Below are positions 46,779 to 56,363 of a DNA stretch of 64,000 nucleotides, piece by piece. Where the stretch lies: NCBI RefSeq assembly GCF_001676055.1, contig NZ_LZEX01000034.1, forward strand, positions 1 through 64,000. Direction: 5' to 3'. The number at the start of each line of letters is the position of its first letter. The stretch's first letter is position 1. This stretch comes from Morganella psychrotolerans. Lineage in GTDB: Bacteria > Pseudomonadota > Gammaproteobacteria > Enterobacterales > Enterobacteriaceae. The notes under the pieces were generated by a model that saw only the letters and a program-made list of their open reading frames with translations, did not search any database and was not told the DNA's origin. The translations under genes and the position numbers were made by a program.

Positions 46779-47528
46779 ATGACAGAAAACGGCATTGTTC
46801 CACAGCAGCAGGATTGCGCGAGCTCTCCTGCCATGTCTGTTTCCGGGCGCGGGCTGGTGGCGGCGGCAGTGATTGCTGTTTCACTCAGCGGCTGTGCTTA
46901 CATCAAGCCAAAACCTCTGGTGGATACGAAAACAACCGCCTTACCGGTAGCACCAACAGCACCTGCACCCAATGGTGCGATTTTCCAGAGCGCACAACCG
47001 GCTTTTTATGGCTATCAGCCTCTGTTTGAGGACAGACGACCGCGTAATACCGGGGATATCCTGACAATTAATTTACAGGAAAATGTCAGCGCCAGTAAAA
47101 ACTCCTCCGCGAATGCAAACCGTGCCGGAAAAAGCGGATTCCTCGCCTCAATACTGCCGGGTTTTATGAGCGGCTGGCTCGGCGGCGGTAACACTGAACT
47201 GGATGTGAAAGGCAACAGTGAGTTTTCCGGCAAAGGTGGTGCAAATGCACAAAACACCTTTAAAGGAACGATCACCGTCACGGTGGATCAGCTTCTGGCA
47301 AACGGTAACCTGCATGTTGTGGGTGAAAAACAGATCGCTATCAATCAGGGAACGGAATCTATCCGTTTCTCCGGTGTGGTCAATCCGCGCACAATCGGTG
47401 CGGATAACAGCGTCAGCTCGGCTCAGGTCGCAGACGCCCGTATTGAGTATGTCGGCGATGGCTATATTAATGAATCACAGAATATGGGCTGGTTACAGCG
47501 CTTCTTCCTGAATGTATCACCGTACTGA
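46779..47528 (+). CDS. flgH: Flagellar L-ring lipoprotein FlgH
   Basis: The protein has 249 residues from ATG 46779. The lipobox LSGC (Cys39) and [11 protein letters not shown] match FlgH. From ATG 46833 the signal peptide would be of normal length (Cys21), but that start has no ribosome site, so the start is uncertain and the longer form has an unusual 18-residue polar N-tail. The C-terminal [20 protein letters not shown], then [20 protein letters not shown] and LQRFF, is strongly conserved. It forms the outer-membrane L ring. Confidence 0.95.
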   Translation: MTENGIVPQQQDCASSPAMSVSGRGLVAAAVIAVSLSGCAYIKPKPLVDTKTTALPVAPTAPAPNGAIFQSAQPAFYGYQPLFEDRRPRNTGDILTINLQENVSASKNSSANANRAGKSGFLASILPGFMSGWLGGGNTELDVKGNSEFSGKGGANAQNTFKGTITVTVDQLLANGNLHVVGEKQIAINQGTESIRFSGVVNPRTIGADNSVSSAQVADARIEYVGDGYINESQNMGWLQRFFLNVSPY

Positions 47529-47543
47529 GCAGAGGTAATGATA

Positions 47544-48650
47544 ATGAAAAAAGTACTGGCTGGTCTGCTGGTTGCGGTTCTGGGTGTATTAAGTGCGCCG
47601 GTTCATAGTGAAAGGATCAAAGACCTGACGACGGTTCAGGGGATCCGTGAAAATGCCCTGATTGGCTACGGGCTGGTGGTGGGGCTGGACGGCACCGGTG
47701 ACCAGACCATGCAGACACCGTTTACCACACAGAGCCTGAGCAATATGTTATCCCAGATGGGGGTAACGGTTCCGCCGGGCACCAATATGCAGCTGAAAAA
47801 TGTGGCGGCCGTTATGGTTACGGCAAAAATGCCGCCGTTTGGCCGCTCCGGACAGGCAATTGATGTGGTTGTCTCTTCCATGGGTAACGCCAAAAGTTTG
47901 CGCGGCGGAACACTGCTGATGACGCCGCTCAAAGGCGTGGACGGACAGGTTTATGCGCTTGCACAGGGAAATATCCTGGTCGGCGGAGCCGGTGTCAGTG
48001 CCGGTGGCAGCAGTATTAAAGTCAATCAGTTAGCAGGCGGTCGCATCAGCGGCGGGGCAAGTATTGAGCGGGAACTGGCGGGCAGTTTTGGTCAGAGCGG
48101 CGTTATCAATCTCCAGCTGAATGAAGACAGTTTTGCCCTGGCACAGGATATCACGGATGCCATTAACCGGATGAACGGTCAGGGTACTGCGACAGCGCTG
48201 GATTCACGCACGGTTCAGTTACTGGTTCCGCAAAGCAACAGTGCTCAGGTGCGTTTTCTGGCACGGGTGCAGGATCTGAATATTCGTCCGCCACAGACTG
48301 ACGCTAAAGTTATTCTCAATTCCCGTACCGGCTCGGTGGTGATTAACCGCACGGTAACGCTGGAAAGTTGTGCCGTCGCACACGGCAGCCTGGCAGTTAC
48401 GGTCGATCGTGAAACGCAGGTCAGCCAGCCGGATACGCCATTTGCCGGCGGTCAGACCGTCGTGACACGTAATACCAATGTCGGGATCCGCGAGCAGGAC
48501 GGCACGCTGAAAAAAGTGAATGCCGGGGCAAATCTGAATCAGGTTATTCAGGCGCTGAATACGTTAGGCGCAACACCCACTGACCTGATGTCTATTTTAC
48601 AGGCAATGGAAAGTGCCGGTTGTCTGCGGGCTAAACTGGAGATTATCTGA
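47544..48650 (+). CDS. flgI: Flagellar P-ring protein FlgI
   Basis: The protein has 368 residues from ATG 47544, eight bases after AGAGG; an ATG two codons earlier sits too close to that site. A signal peptide ends near APVHS (22), followed by [20 protein letters not shown] and [13 protein letters not shown]. It assembles the periplasmic P ring with the help of FlgA. The stop overlaps the flgJ start (TGATG). Confidence 0.97.
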   Translation: MKKVLAGLLVAVLGVLSAPVHSERIKDLTTVQGIRENALIGYGLVVGLDGTGDQTMQTPFTTQSLSNMLSQMGVTVPPGTNMQLKNVAAVMVTAKMPPFGRSGQAIDVVVSSMGNAKSLRGGTLLMTPLKGVDGQVYALAQGNILVGGAGVSAGGSSIKVNQLAGGRISGGASIERELAGSFGQSGVINLQLNEDSFALAQDITDAINRMNGQGTATALDSRTVQLLVPQSNSAQVRFLARVQDLNIRPPQTDAKVILNSRTGSVVINRTVTLESCAVAHGSLAVTVDRETQVSQPDTPFAGGQTVVTRNTNVGIREQDGTLKKVNAGANLNQVIQALNTLGATPTDLMSILQAMESAGCLRAKLEII

Positions 48651-49627
48651 TGAGTGACGTGCAGTTAATGCAGAGTGCGGCCTATGACGTGCAGTCACTG
48701 GGCAGCCTGAAGCAGCAGCTGAATGAAAAACCGGAAGAGGGGCTGCGTCAGGTGACGCAGCAACTGGAAGCCACCTTTGTTCAGATGATGCTTAAAAGCA
48801 TGCGTGCCGCACTGCCGCAGGACGGCATGTTTTCCAGTGATCAGACCCGGATGATGACCAGTATGTACGATCAGCAAATCGCACAAAACCTGTCACAGAA
48901 GGGACTGGGGTTCGGTGAAATGATGTATCAGCAGCTTTCCGGCCAACAGGATCAGGAGGTTCCGCTTAATTCATCAATGATGTCGCTGGATGATGTCACT
49001 GTTATGCAATCCATGCCGCAGCAGGCAATGGCACAACTGATGCGTAAATTCAGCGCGGCCGGTGATGTATTAGGCGCGCCGCTGAAAAAAGTTCGCGAAC
49101 TGGGACTGAACAGCCAGAACTTTATTGCAAAACTGACGGAACCGGCAAAATCAGCGTCACAGAAAAGCGGGGTGCCGCATCTGCTTATCCTCGCACAGGC
49201 GGCACTGGAAAGTGGCTGGGGTAAACGGGAAATTCTGACCGCAGAAGGTAAAACCAGTCATAACCTGTTTGGTATCAAAGCCGGGAAAAGCTGGAAAGGC
49301 CCGGTCACGAATATTATGACCACGGAAGTTATTGACGGTAATACGATTAAGATGCGCGATAATTTCCGTGTTTATGGCTCTTACGAGGAAGCAATAGCGG
49401 ATTATACCCGGCTGCTGACTGAGAATCCGCGCTACCACGGCGTGAAGCAGGCAGCAAGCCCGGAACTGGCAGCGCAACGCCTGCATAAGGCCGGTTACGC
49501 GACGGATCCCGGTTATTCAGACAAATTAATCACGCTGATTAACCAGATCAGAGGAACCTCACCCGCCAATCCGGTTGCTTCCCGTGCTGTTCAGGCCTAT
49601 TCCCTCGATTTAAGCGATATTTTCTAA
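48650..49627 (+). CDS. flgJ: FlgJ rod cap and peptidoglycan hydrolase
   Basis: The protein has 325 residues with two domains. The N-terminal rod-scaffold part contains QLEATFVQMMLKSMRAALPQ. The C-terminal glucosaminidase/muramidase domain contains AQAALESGWGKREI (catalytic Glu near 187), HNLFGIKAGKSWKG and FRVYGSYEEAIADYTRLLTE. It opens the cell wall for the rod. The two-domain form is the gammaproteobacterial one. A 300-base gap with repeats and a sigma28 promoter separates it from flgK. Confidence 0.97.
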   Translation: MSDVQLMQSAAYDVQSLGSLKQQLNEKPEEGLRQVTQQLEATFVQMMLKSMRAALPQDGMFSSDQTRMMTSMYDQQIAQNLSQKGLGFGEMMYQQLSGQQDQEVPLNSSMMSLDDVTVMQSMPQQAMAQLMRKFSAAGDVLGAPLKKVRELGLNSQNFIAKLTEPAKSASQKSGVPHLLILAQAALESGWGKREILTAEGKTSHNLFGIKAGKSWKGPVTNIMTTEVIDGNTIKMRDNFRVYGSYEEAIADYTRLLTENPRYHGVKQAASPELAAQRLHKAGYATDPGYSDKLITLINQIRGTSPANPVASRAVQAYSLDLSDIF

Positions 49628-49634
49628 TCTGTTT

Positions 49635-49674
49635 GCAGCCAACACACCTGCAGTTTGAATAAATAAGGGTATAT
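49635..49674 (+). repeat. Partial copy of the dispersed palindromic repeat
   Basis: GCAGCCAACACACCTGCAGT with TTGAATAAATAAGGGTATA duplicates the right end of the adjoining full element (49758-49797) and directly abuts its left end, as if a second copy had inserted into the first. Confidence 0.7.
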
Positions 49675-49797
49675 ACCCAACGTCATTCAAGATGCAGGAA
49701 GGCGGCAAGGGAAAACAGACGGGGAGCATACATTAGTATGTGACCCGGCTGATTGAGCGCAGCCAACACACCTGCAGTTTGAATGAATAAGGGTATA
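49672..49797. repeat. Dispersed palindromic repeat, full-length copy (126 bp)
   Basis: The ends are TATACCC and GGGTATA in inverted orientation. Inside are CGTCATTCAAGATGCAGG, ACATTAGTATGT (internal dyad) and GCAGCCAACACACCTGCAGT. Two deletion derivatives (41263-41323, 41996-42070) and two more distant remnants lie in this window. It looks like a non-autonomous palindromic element; no ORF is inside. Confidence 0.75.
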
Positions 49798-49803
49798 AAA
49801 CAC

Positions 49804-49830
49804 TAAATTTTTACGCCGTCTTTCCGATAA
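49804..49830 (+). promoter_or_regulatory. Sigma28 promoter of flgKL
   Basis: TAAATTTT, 11 bases, TCCGATAA: seven of eight matches in each half of the sigma28 consensus, about 100 bases upstream of flgK. It starts just after the palindromic repeat. Confidence 0.88.
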
Positions 49831-49931
49831 CTAAGTAAGAGACAATTTTAAACGGATGATACCTGCCCTGAGGTTTTCAGTGAGTTAACCGCAAAGACGG
49901 GACAGCAGGCACCAGAGAAAGGAAAAAGCGA

Positions 49932-51572
49932 ATGCTGAATAATGTAATGAATAACGCATTAACCGGAATTAATGCGGCCCAGGGTGGGCTGAGCGTTATT
50001 TCCAACAACCTGGCGAATGCCGGAGTCGGTTATTATCACCGCCAGAGCGCAGTATTTGGTGAGAATCCGGGCACGATGAGCACAAATGGCTATTTCGGAA
50101 ACGGAACGTATTTCAGCCATGTCCGCCGTGAATTTGATGAATTTGTGAATGCGCAATATAACGGTGCACGTTCGCTCAGCGGTGATCATGAAGCCTATCT
50201 GAAAAATGCGAGCGGGGTTGATAATTTACTGTCAAACAGTACCGATGATATCGCCGGTATGTTGGGTAACTTCTTTACCGCACTGGACCAGGCCGCGACG
50301 GATGCGAGTGATAAAACCCTGGTTGATGTATTTCTCGGCAAAGCAAAATCCATGGTCAGTCAGTTGAAAGAATCAGACCGTCGTCTGCGTGATATGGACA
50401 ACGATATTAATCATCAGCTCGATAATAAAATCAAAGACATTAATACGTACGCTGAGAAAGTCGCAAAGCTCAATGAGCAAATCAGTAATTCCCGCTCTAT
50501 AAACGGCGCAGAGCCGAATGATTTACTGGATGTGCGTGACCGTCTGGTCAATGAATTGAATTCCGTCATCGGCATCAAAGTCATTGAGCAGAACGGGAAT
50601 TTCAATCTCTCTTTTGCGAATGGCCTGCCGTTGGTTACCGGAAGCCGGGCAAACCGGTTGGAAGCGGTTCCGTCGGGCAGTGATGACAGCCGTCTGAGTA
50701 TCGGATTTGTCGATTCCGCAGGCAATGTCCGTGAAATTAAAGATGAGCAGATCCGCGGTGGTGAGTTAAGCGGTATTCTGCGTTCACGTCGTGAAATCAT
50801 TGATCCGGCAAGACAAAAATTAAATCAGATGGCGCTGGTTTTTGCTGAAAAATTCAATGAAGTTCACCGCAAAGGCTATGATGCGAACGGCAAGACCGGT
50901 AACGATTTCTTTGCTGTCGGCAGCGGTAGCATGGTGAGTAATACCCATAACAACGGAAAAGCGGACTTTGACATCAAATACAGCGATGTCTCCAATGTCA
51001 CCGGCAATAATTATGATGTCAGCTTTGACGGTACTGACTGGAATGTCACCCGTTTACCGGAAGGCACAGTAGTTAATGCCAATTTTGACAGTGCAACCGG
51101 AACCTTAAAATTTGATGGTATGGACATCAAAATCAGCAATAACACTGCACAGGCAGGGGATCGCTTCCTGTTAAAACCGGTGGATAATGTTATCGGCGGT
51201 ATGAATACCCTGATCAATAACCCGGCTGACTTTGCAGCGGCTGATAGTACGGGCGGCGCAAGCAATAACGAAAACATTAAAGAGTTGGTGAAACTGCAGG
51301 ATCAAAAACTGGTGGGCGGAACATCAACACTGTCTGATTTCTATGCGTCCCTGGTCAATGATGTGGGTAGTAAGACCAAAGATGCTCAGATTAATTCTGA
51401 AACACAAAATAAACTGACAATCAGCTTGTATGAATCTCAGCAGAGTATTTCGGGTGTTAATACTAACGAAGAAAGTGTTCAGATGCAGAAAATGCAGCAA
51501 TTCTTTAATGCCAATGCCAAAGTGTTGTCAACCGTTGATGAATTATTTAACACACTGATGCGTGCATTCTGA
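49932..51572 (+). CDS. flgK: Hook-filament junction protein FlgK (HAP1)
   Basis: The protein has 546 residues, E. coli length (547). The N-terminal [20 protein letters not shown] and the C-terminal coiled-coil end with SGVNTNEESVQMQKMQQFFN and LSTVDELFNTLMRAF are typical. It joins hook and filament and is exported by FlgN. Its own sigma28 promoter lies upstream. Confidence 0.98.
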   Translation: MLNNVMNNALTGINAAQGGLSVISNNLANAGVGYYHRQSAVFGENPGTMSTNGYFGNGTYFSHVRREFDEFVNAQYNGARSLSGDHEAYLKNASGVDNLLSNSTDDIAGMLGNFFTALDQAATDASDKTLVDVFLGKAKSMVSQLKESDRRLRDMDNDINHQLDNKIKDINTYAEKVAKLNEQISNSRSINGAEPNDLLDVRDRLVNELNSVIGIKVIEQNGNFNLSFANGLPLVTGSRANRLEAVPSGSDDSRLSIGFVDSAGNVREIKDEQIRGGELSGILRSRREIIDPARQKLNQMALVFAEKFNEVHRKGYDANGKTGNDFFAVGSGSMVSNTHNNGKADFDIKYSDVSNVTGNNYDVSFDGTDWNVTRLPEGTVVNANFDSATGTLKFDGMDIKISNNTAQAGDRFLLKPVDNVIGGMNTLINNPADFAAADSTGGASNNENIKELVKLQDQKLVGGTSTLSDFYASLVNDVGSKTKDAQINSETQNKLTISLYESQQSISGVNTNEESVQMQKMQQFFNANAKVLSTVDELFNTLMRAF

Positions 51573-51601
51573 TTTTTATTGCGTAAATAAGGGAATTTAT
51601 C

Positions 51602-52549
51602 ATGCGTTTTAGTACCAATTTAATGTTCAGTCAGCGGGTAAGTGACATGAATGAATCAACTGCCCGCTGGATGGAAGCAGGATCTAAACTGGCATCAGGC
51701 AAACGTGTTAATAAACCGTCTGATGATGCACAGGCATCGGCGCAGGCGGTACGTGTCAGTCAGTCTGAAAACCGTAATCAGCAGTATGCATCCACCCGTG
51801 GCTTTGCAAAAACAGGCATGACGCTGCAAATGAGCATCCTCAGCCAGATGAATCAGGTCTCCACACAGATGGATACCACCGTTATTCAGGCGTCCAACCA
51901 AGGCACACTGAGTGATGTCGATCGCGATTCACTGGCATCACAGTTACAGGGACTGAAAGACCAACTGGTCTCCCTGGGTAACACAACGGATGGTAACGGA
52001 CGTTATATTTTCGGTGGTTATAAATCAGATACCCCTCCGTTTGCAGAAGATCCGGTGACCGGTGAAGTTATCTACAGTGGCGGTGATAAATCCATTACCC
52101 AAAATGTGGGCAGTGACCGCGAAATGATCAGTTATTTTGCCGGCTCTGAGGTATTTGCCACCACGACAAACGCAAAAGGTGAAAAGGTCGCGGATATGTT
52201 TACGGCGATCAATAAAGGGCTGGAAGGCCTGAAGATCCCACAGCAAAACGCCTCTCAGGCCGATCTGGACAGAGCGACTGCCGCGATGGGGGAAGCTAAT
52301 CGCGGTATTAAAGCCGGGATGGATAAAATCTCTAATATTGAAGCGAAGCAGGGCTTGCAGCTCCAGGAAATTGACAGCCTGAATTTTCTGTCAGATACCC
52401 GGAAAATCCAGAATGACAGCCGCATGAGCGAATTGATGGAGACAGACTGGACCGGCACGATTTCTGATTATCAGAAAGAGATGTCAATGTTCCAGGCATC
52501 CCAGAGCATTTTTAAAGATCTTAACAGTATGTCGCTGTTTAATCGTTAA
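51602..52549 (+). CDS. flgL: Hook-filament junction protein FlgL (HAP3)
   Basis: The protein has 315 residues, flagellin-like at both ends: MRFSTNLMFSQRVSDMNEST, KLASGKRVNKPSDDAQASAQ and a C-terminal helix with FQASQSIFKDLNSMSLFNR. It forms the second junction zone with FlgK. A strong terminator follows, ending the flg unit. Confidence 0.97.
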   Translation: MRFSTNLMFSQRVSDMNESTARWMEAGSKLASGKRVNKPSDDAQASAQAVRVSQSENRNQQYASTRGFAKTGMTLQMSILSQMNQVSTQMDTTVIQASNQGTLSDVDRDSLASQLQGLKDQLVSLGNTTDGNGRYIFGGYKSDTPPFAEDPVTGEVIYSGGDKSITQNVGSDREMISYFAGSEVFATTTNAKGEKVADMFTAINKGLEGLKIPQQNASQADLDRATAAMGEANRGIKAGMDKISNIEAKQGLQLQEIDSLNFLSDTRKIQNDSRMSELMETDWTGTISDYQKEMSMFQASQSIFKDLNSMSLFNR

Positions 52550-52576
52550 TTTATTGATAGCTATATTCCTCTCCGG

Positions 52577-52602
52577 GGCCGTCATTATGACGGCCTTTTT
52601 TT
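52577..52602 (+). terminator. Rho-independent terminator of flgKL
   Basis: GGCCGTCAT and ATGACGGCC form a 9-bp stem followed by seven T residues. Confidence 0.93.
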
Positions 52603-52622
52603 ATAGCGATATTCTTACGGGA

Positions 52623-53576
52623 TCAGCGGACAGGTATAATCACCGCATTTTCCGGGAAGCTGTTTTCAGGCTTCAGTTCACGGACCAAAAAGTCGGTAAA
52701 GGCGCGGATACGCGGTGATTTCAGGCTATCTGACGGACTGGCAATATAATTGAAATGTGAAACCCTGGTCAGGGGTTCCAGCACTCTGACCAACTGCCCG
52801 TTATCCACCGCTTTTTGTGCGATGAAATCGTGCATCATTGCCAGCCCGTTACCATTTATTGCCATATAGTAAGCGGCCATGACATCTTCAAAGTATGCCA
52901 TATTGCCATGTGTCTCAATATGCACAACGTCATTGTTCAGCACAAACGGCCAGCGCAGCGGATGTGTATTTTCAGGCAGATGCATTTGCAGGCAGTTATG
53001 ATTACGCAGGTCATCTAACGTATTCAGCGGCGGTGCATTTTTCAGATAATCCGGTGACGCAACCACCCAAAAGAAAGAATAGTCAATTTTTGTTGCTACC
53101 CAGTCGGGCAGATAGTTCAGCCAACTGGTCAGCACCACATCACAATCAGTGCTTTCCTGGCGCGGGATACGAAACCGGAGACTGAAATCGATTTCAATCT
53201 GTGGATAGCGCCGGCGAAATTTCGGCATCAGCGGAAACACTTTCAGGTAAGCATAGTCATTTGGCAGGCAGACGCGGATTTTTCCCGCCGGGATCGTTTT
53301 CAGATCCAGCAATGCATTTTCTGCATCATACATGGCGCCCAGGGCGGTTTTGCAATAGCTCAGATAATGCTCCCCGGCTTCTGTCAGCCGGACATGGCGG
53401 GTCGTGCGGACAAATAAAGTGCAACCGAGTTTATGCTCCAGCCGCTGGATTGTTTTACTGACGGCAGCGGGAGAAATATTCAGCGCTGCTGCTGCCTGTG
53501 AAAAACTCTGCAACTCTGCGGCACGGCAAAATAACTCCAGAGTCCCCAGCATTAAATCATCAAAATGACGCGGCAT
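52623..53576 (-). CDS. LysR-family transcriptional regulator
   Basis: The regulator has 317 residues. The winged-helix start is typical: SFSQAAAALNISPAAVSKTI then QRLEHKLGCTLFVRTTRHVR and LTEAGEHYL. The substrate-binding domain follows, in the variant that includes ASPDYLKNAPPLNTLDDLRN and NCLQMHLPE. It is divergent from the neighbouring dehydrogenase-like gene over 112 bases, the classical arrangement for a LysR regulator and its target. The inducer is unknown. It sits inside the flagellar cluster between flgL and fliR, so a link to motility is possible but unsupported. Confidence 0.92.
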   Translation of the reverse strand: MPRHFDDLMLGTLELFCRAAELQSFSQAAAALNISPAAVSKTIQRLEHKLGCTLFVRTTRHVRLTEAGEHYLSYCKTALGAMYDAENALLDLKTIPAGKIRVCLPNDYAYLKVFPLMPKFRRRYPQIEIDFSLRFRIPRQESTDCDVVLTSWLNYLPDWVATKIDYSFFWVVASPDYLKNAPPLNTLDDLRNHNCLQMHLPENTHPLRWPFVLNNDVVHIETHGNMAYFEDVMAAYYMAINGNGLAMMHDFIAQKAVDNGQLVRVLEPLTRVSHFNYIASPSDSLKSPRIRAFTDFLVRELKPENSFPENAVIIPVR

Positions 53577-53688
53577 TGTTAACCTCGGGTTAATAATGAA
53601 GTAACGTGAGAGTAGTTTATTTTACGTAGGTCAAATCTATAATAACTACCATCAATTATTTAATAAAAAGCATAAGCGCAGGTTATTT

Positions 53689-54426
53689 ATGAATCCACAC
53701 CAACGTACTGCCGTCATCACAGATGCAGAAGGTTGTCTGGGAAAACAATTAGCCAGAACACTGCTTGATGAACATTATAGAGTGATTGGGATATTCAGCA
53801 ATGAGCAGGCTATGCAGGCTTTTATGCAGGAGCCGGATAACAAATCGGCATTTTTGCCCATCGTCTGTAACAGTCATTCAGCTGGTTTTGCGAATGAAGT
53901 TATCCAGCAGGGAATAATACATTTCGGAAATATCGATGTTGTAATTCATAATTCCGGAGCCTTTGTCAGTAAATCATTTGAAACAACAACATCAGATGAT
54001 CTTCAGCATCTGGTCAGCAGTAATATTTATAGTTTATTTAATCTGAGTCAATTAGCAATTAAAAACATGTTGAAAAATGGCGGTGGAAAAATTATTGTAG
54101 TTACGTCATCTATTGCGCTGCAACCATCCCAGAAAATTCCTGCCGCACTGAGTGTTTTAGTGAAAGAAGGCGTTCATGGCCTGGTCCGGGCACTGGCACT
54201 GGAATATGCAAAAAAGAATATCCGGATTAATGCCGTGGCTCCCGGGTATATTGAGTCACCGGCATGTGCCGGCCTGAATAAAGATTTTATTAATTTAGTT
54301 TCTCCGGCAGATAAAGTCGGAACAATTAAAGATATTATAGACAGTATTCGTTTTCTGCTGACATCAGATTATATCAACGGCACGATTATGCCGGTTGATG
54401 GTGGTTATTCAGCGGGAAATTGGTAA
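53689..54426 (+). CDS. Short-chain dehydrogenase/reductase-like protein with altered active site
   Basis: The protein has 245 residues of Rossmann fold, SDR length, with recognisable late motifs (KKNIRINAVAPGYIESP, and INGTIMPVDGGYSAGNW at the end). Key residues are changed. The glycine-rich cofactor loop reads TDAEGCLG (11-18) in place of TGxxxGIG, NNAG reads HNSG (87-90), and the catalytic YxxxK reads SVLVK (155-159), with Ser in place of the invariant Tyr. The serine motif VTSS is kept. It is therefore probably not a normal oxidoreductase; a regulatory or binding role, or decay, is possible. The frame is intact and it is paired with a divergent LysR gene. Confidence 0.85.
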   Translation: MNPHQRTAVITDAEGCLGKQLARTLLDEHYRVIGIFSNEQAMQAFMQEPDNKSAFLPIVCNSHSAGFANEVIQQGIIHFGNIDVVIHNSGAFVSKSFETTTSDDLQHLVSSNIYSLFNLSQLAIKNMLKNGGGKIIVVTSSIALQPSQKIPAALSVLVKEGVHGLVRALALEYAKKNIRINAVAPGYIESPACAGLNKDFINLVSPADKVGTIKDIIDSIRFLLTSDYINGTIMPVDGGYSAGNW

Positions 54427-54493
54427 CAGCGTTATTTCTCAAGTCGTTTTCCGGATTATACACAGCAAGCTATTTTTTACGCCAATTACCGGA

Positions 54494-54529
54494 GCCGGTA
54501 ATCACTTTCTCAGTGGTTACCGGTTTTTT
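54494..54529 (+). terminator. Terminator after the SDR-like gene
   Basis: CCGGTAATCAC and GTGGTTACCGG form an interrupted stem followed by TTTTTT. It lies between the convergent SDR-like gene and fliR. Confidence 0.85.
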
Positions 54530-54546
54530 CTTTTCAGGCTTTGTCA

Positions 54547-55329
54547 TCATCCGGCATAGAGCGTAAAAATCAGTGATAACTGTTCAAACGCCTGATTAAT
54601 CACCCGCTCAGTATAGCCCGGAAGAACGGAAATAATCAGACCGAGCATGCTTATCCCGACAGTCAGCGTCAGCGGGAAACCAACCACGAAAACAGATAAC
54701 TGAGGTGTCATGCGATTTAAGATACCTAACGCCAGGTTAAGAATCAAAAATAAGGTAATAAACGGCAGTGCCAGCATCAGTCCGTTTAAAAATATATGGT
54801 TGGCAGATTGCACCAGGATCCAGAAACCATCACGGTTCAGCGGAAGTATCTGTATGGGAAGCAGATCAAATGAGTTAACCACAATATGAATCAGCCACAG
54901 ATGCCCGTCAAAAGAGAGAAACAGCAACACAACGATCAGGTTAAATATGCGCGCGATAATCGGCATATTCGGGCCACCGCTCGGATCAAAAAAGGTCGCG
55001 AAAGATAACCCCATCTGCAAACCAATCACTTCACCTGCATGTCGCACCGCGGCAAATGCCATCTGCATCGCCAGCCCCATGGTCACACCAATCACCACCT
55101 GTTGCAGAATAACCCATAAACCGGACGCGGAAAAAAGCGGAATATTCACAACCGGTAACTGTGGCGAAACAATCAGTACCGTAAAAAAGGCAAGCATTAC
55201 CCTGACTTTACCGATGGACTGTTTTTCATTAAAAAAGGGTGCGGTACTCAGCAGTGCCAGGATCCGGATAAACGGATAAAACCCCTGGCTCAGCCATAGA
55301 GTGAGCGTTTCGCTGGTGATGGTTAACAT
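54547..55329 (-). CDS. fliR: Flagellar export gate protein FliR
   Basis: The protein has 260 residues, E. coli length (261), with about six hydrophobic segments and GLQMGLSFATFFDPSGGPNM. FliR forms the export gate core with FliP and FliQ. It is the last gene of the fliLMNOPQR run, three bases after fliQ. Confidence 0.97.
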   Translation of the reverse strand: MLTITSETLTLWLSQGFYPFIRILALLSTAPFFNEKQSIGKVRVMLAFFTVLIVSPQLPVVNIPLFSASGLWVILQQVVIGVTMGLAMQMAFAAVRHAGEVIGLQMGLSFATFFDPSGGPNMPIIARIFNLIVVLLFLSFDGHLWLIHIVVNSFDLLPIQILPLNRDGFWILVQSANHIFLNGLMLALPFITLFLILNLALGILNRMTPQLSVFVVGFPLTLTVGISMLGLIISVLPGYTERVINQAFEQLSLIFTLYAG

Positions 55330-55332
55330 AGA

Positions 55333-55602
55333 TTAACCGATAATAAACGGCAGATTATTTAACAGGTTGCGCATATAGTCGATGAGCAGGTTGAGCATCC
55401 ACGGACCGGCAATCACGATGACACTGATAACTGACAGAATTTTCGGGATAAATGACAATGTCATTTCATTTACCTGGGTGGCGGCCTGCAATAAACTGAT
55501 CAGCAGACCCGCCGCAAGAGCGGCAAGCAGCAAAGGTGCTGCCAGCATCAGAGCCACTTTCATGGCTTCAATACCCAGAGCCATAACGGATTCAGGTGTC
55601 AT
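55333..55602 (-). CDS. fliQ: Flagellar export gate protein FliQ
   Basis: The protein has 89 residues, as in E. coli, with two transmembrane helices and the conserved LLISLLQAATQVNEMTLSFI between them. It is part of the FliPQR gate complex. The gene lies eight bases after fliP. Confidence 0.97.
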   Translation of the reverse strand: MTPESVMALGIEAMKVALMLAAPLLLAALAAGLLISLLQAATQVNEMTLSFIPKILSVISVIVIAGPWMLNLLIDYMRNLLNNLPFIIG

Positions 55603-55610
55603 GACGTCTC

Positions 55611-56354
55611 CTAGTTAAAAAAGCTTTGTGACAGAGAGCCGAGCAGCAATTGCCAGCCATCCACCAGCACAAAGAGCATCAGCTTAAAGGGCAGGGAGAC
55701 AGTGGCAGGCGGCACCATCATCATCCCCAGTGCCATCAGCACGCTGGCGACGACAAGATCGATAATCAGAAACGGAATAAACAGTGTAAAGCCAATCTGA
55801 AATGCGGTTTTCAGTTCGCTGGTAATAAAGGCAGGAATTAAAATGCGCATCGGCACATCTTTTGCTTCCTGAATATCCTCTGTTTTGGCAATACGGGCAA
55901 ACAGCGCCAGATCGCTTTCACGTGTCTGACCCAGCATAAAGGTACGGAAAGGCGCGGTTCCCCGTTCAAGTGCCGTTTCCAGGCTGATTTTATCTTCACT
56001 GAACGGCTGATACGCTTCCTGATACACTTTATCGATGACCGGTGACATCACAAAAAAGGTGAGAAACAGCGCCAGCCCGAGCAGAACCTGGTTTGGCGGT
56101 GCGGAAGGCGTACCCAGCGCATTACGTAACAATCCCAGTACAATAATGATGCGGGTAAAGCCGGTCATCATCAGTAACAGCGCAGGGATAAACCCCAGCA
56201 ATGTTAAAAACAGCAGTGTCTGAACCGGCAGCGACCAACTCTGACTGCCATCCGGCAGTACATGGCTGACAACACCGGGCAGAGATGCCTGTGCCGCCTG
56301 CGGAAGAAGCAAAAGCAGCATCAGTACGGGGATTACACGTTTGTGAAATAACAT
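55611..56354 (-). CDS. fliP: Flagellar export gate protein FliP
   Basis: The protein has 247 residues, with a cleavable signal peptide (ending PQAAQA) as in other FliP proteins. It has [20 protein letters not shown] and [20 protein letters not shown], and a C-terminal helix pair with [20 protein letters not shown]. It forms the pentameric core of the export gate with FliQ and FliR. Confidence 0.97.
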   Translation of the reverse strand: MLFHKRVIPVLMLLLLLPQAAQASLPGVVSHVLPDGSQSWSLPVQTLLFLTLLGFIPALLLMMTGFTRIIIVLGLLRNALGTPSAPPNQVLLGLALFLTFFVMSPVIDKVYQEAYQPFSEDKISLETALERGTAPFRTFMLGQTRESDLALFARIAKTEDIQEAKDVPMRILIPAFITSELKTAFQIGFTLFIPFLIIDLVVASVLMALGMMMVPPATVSLPFKLMLFVLVDGWQLLLGSLSQSFFN

Positions 56355-56363
56355 CTTGGATTC

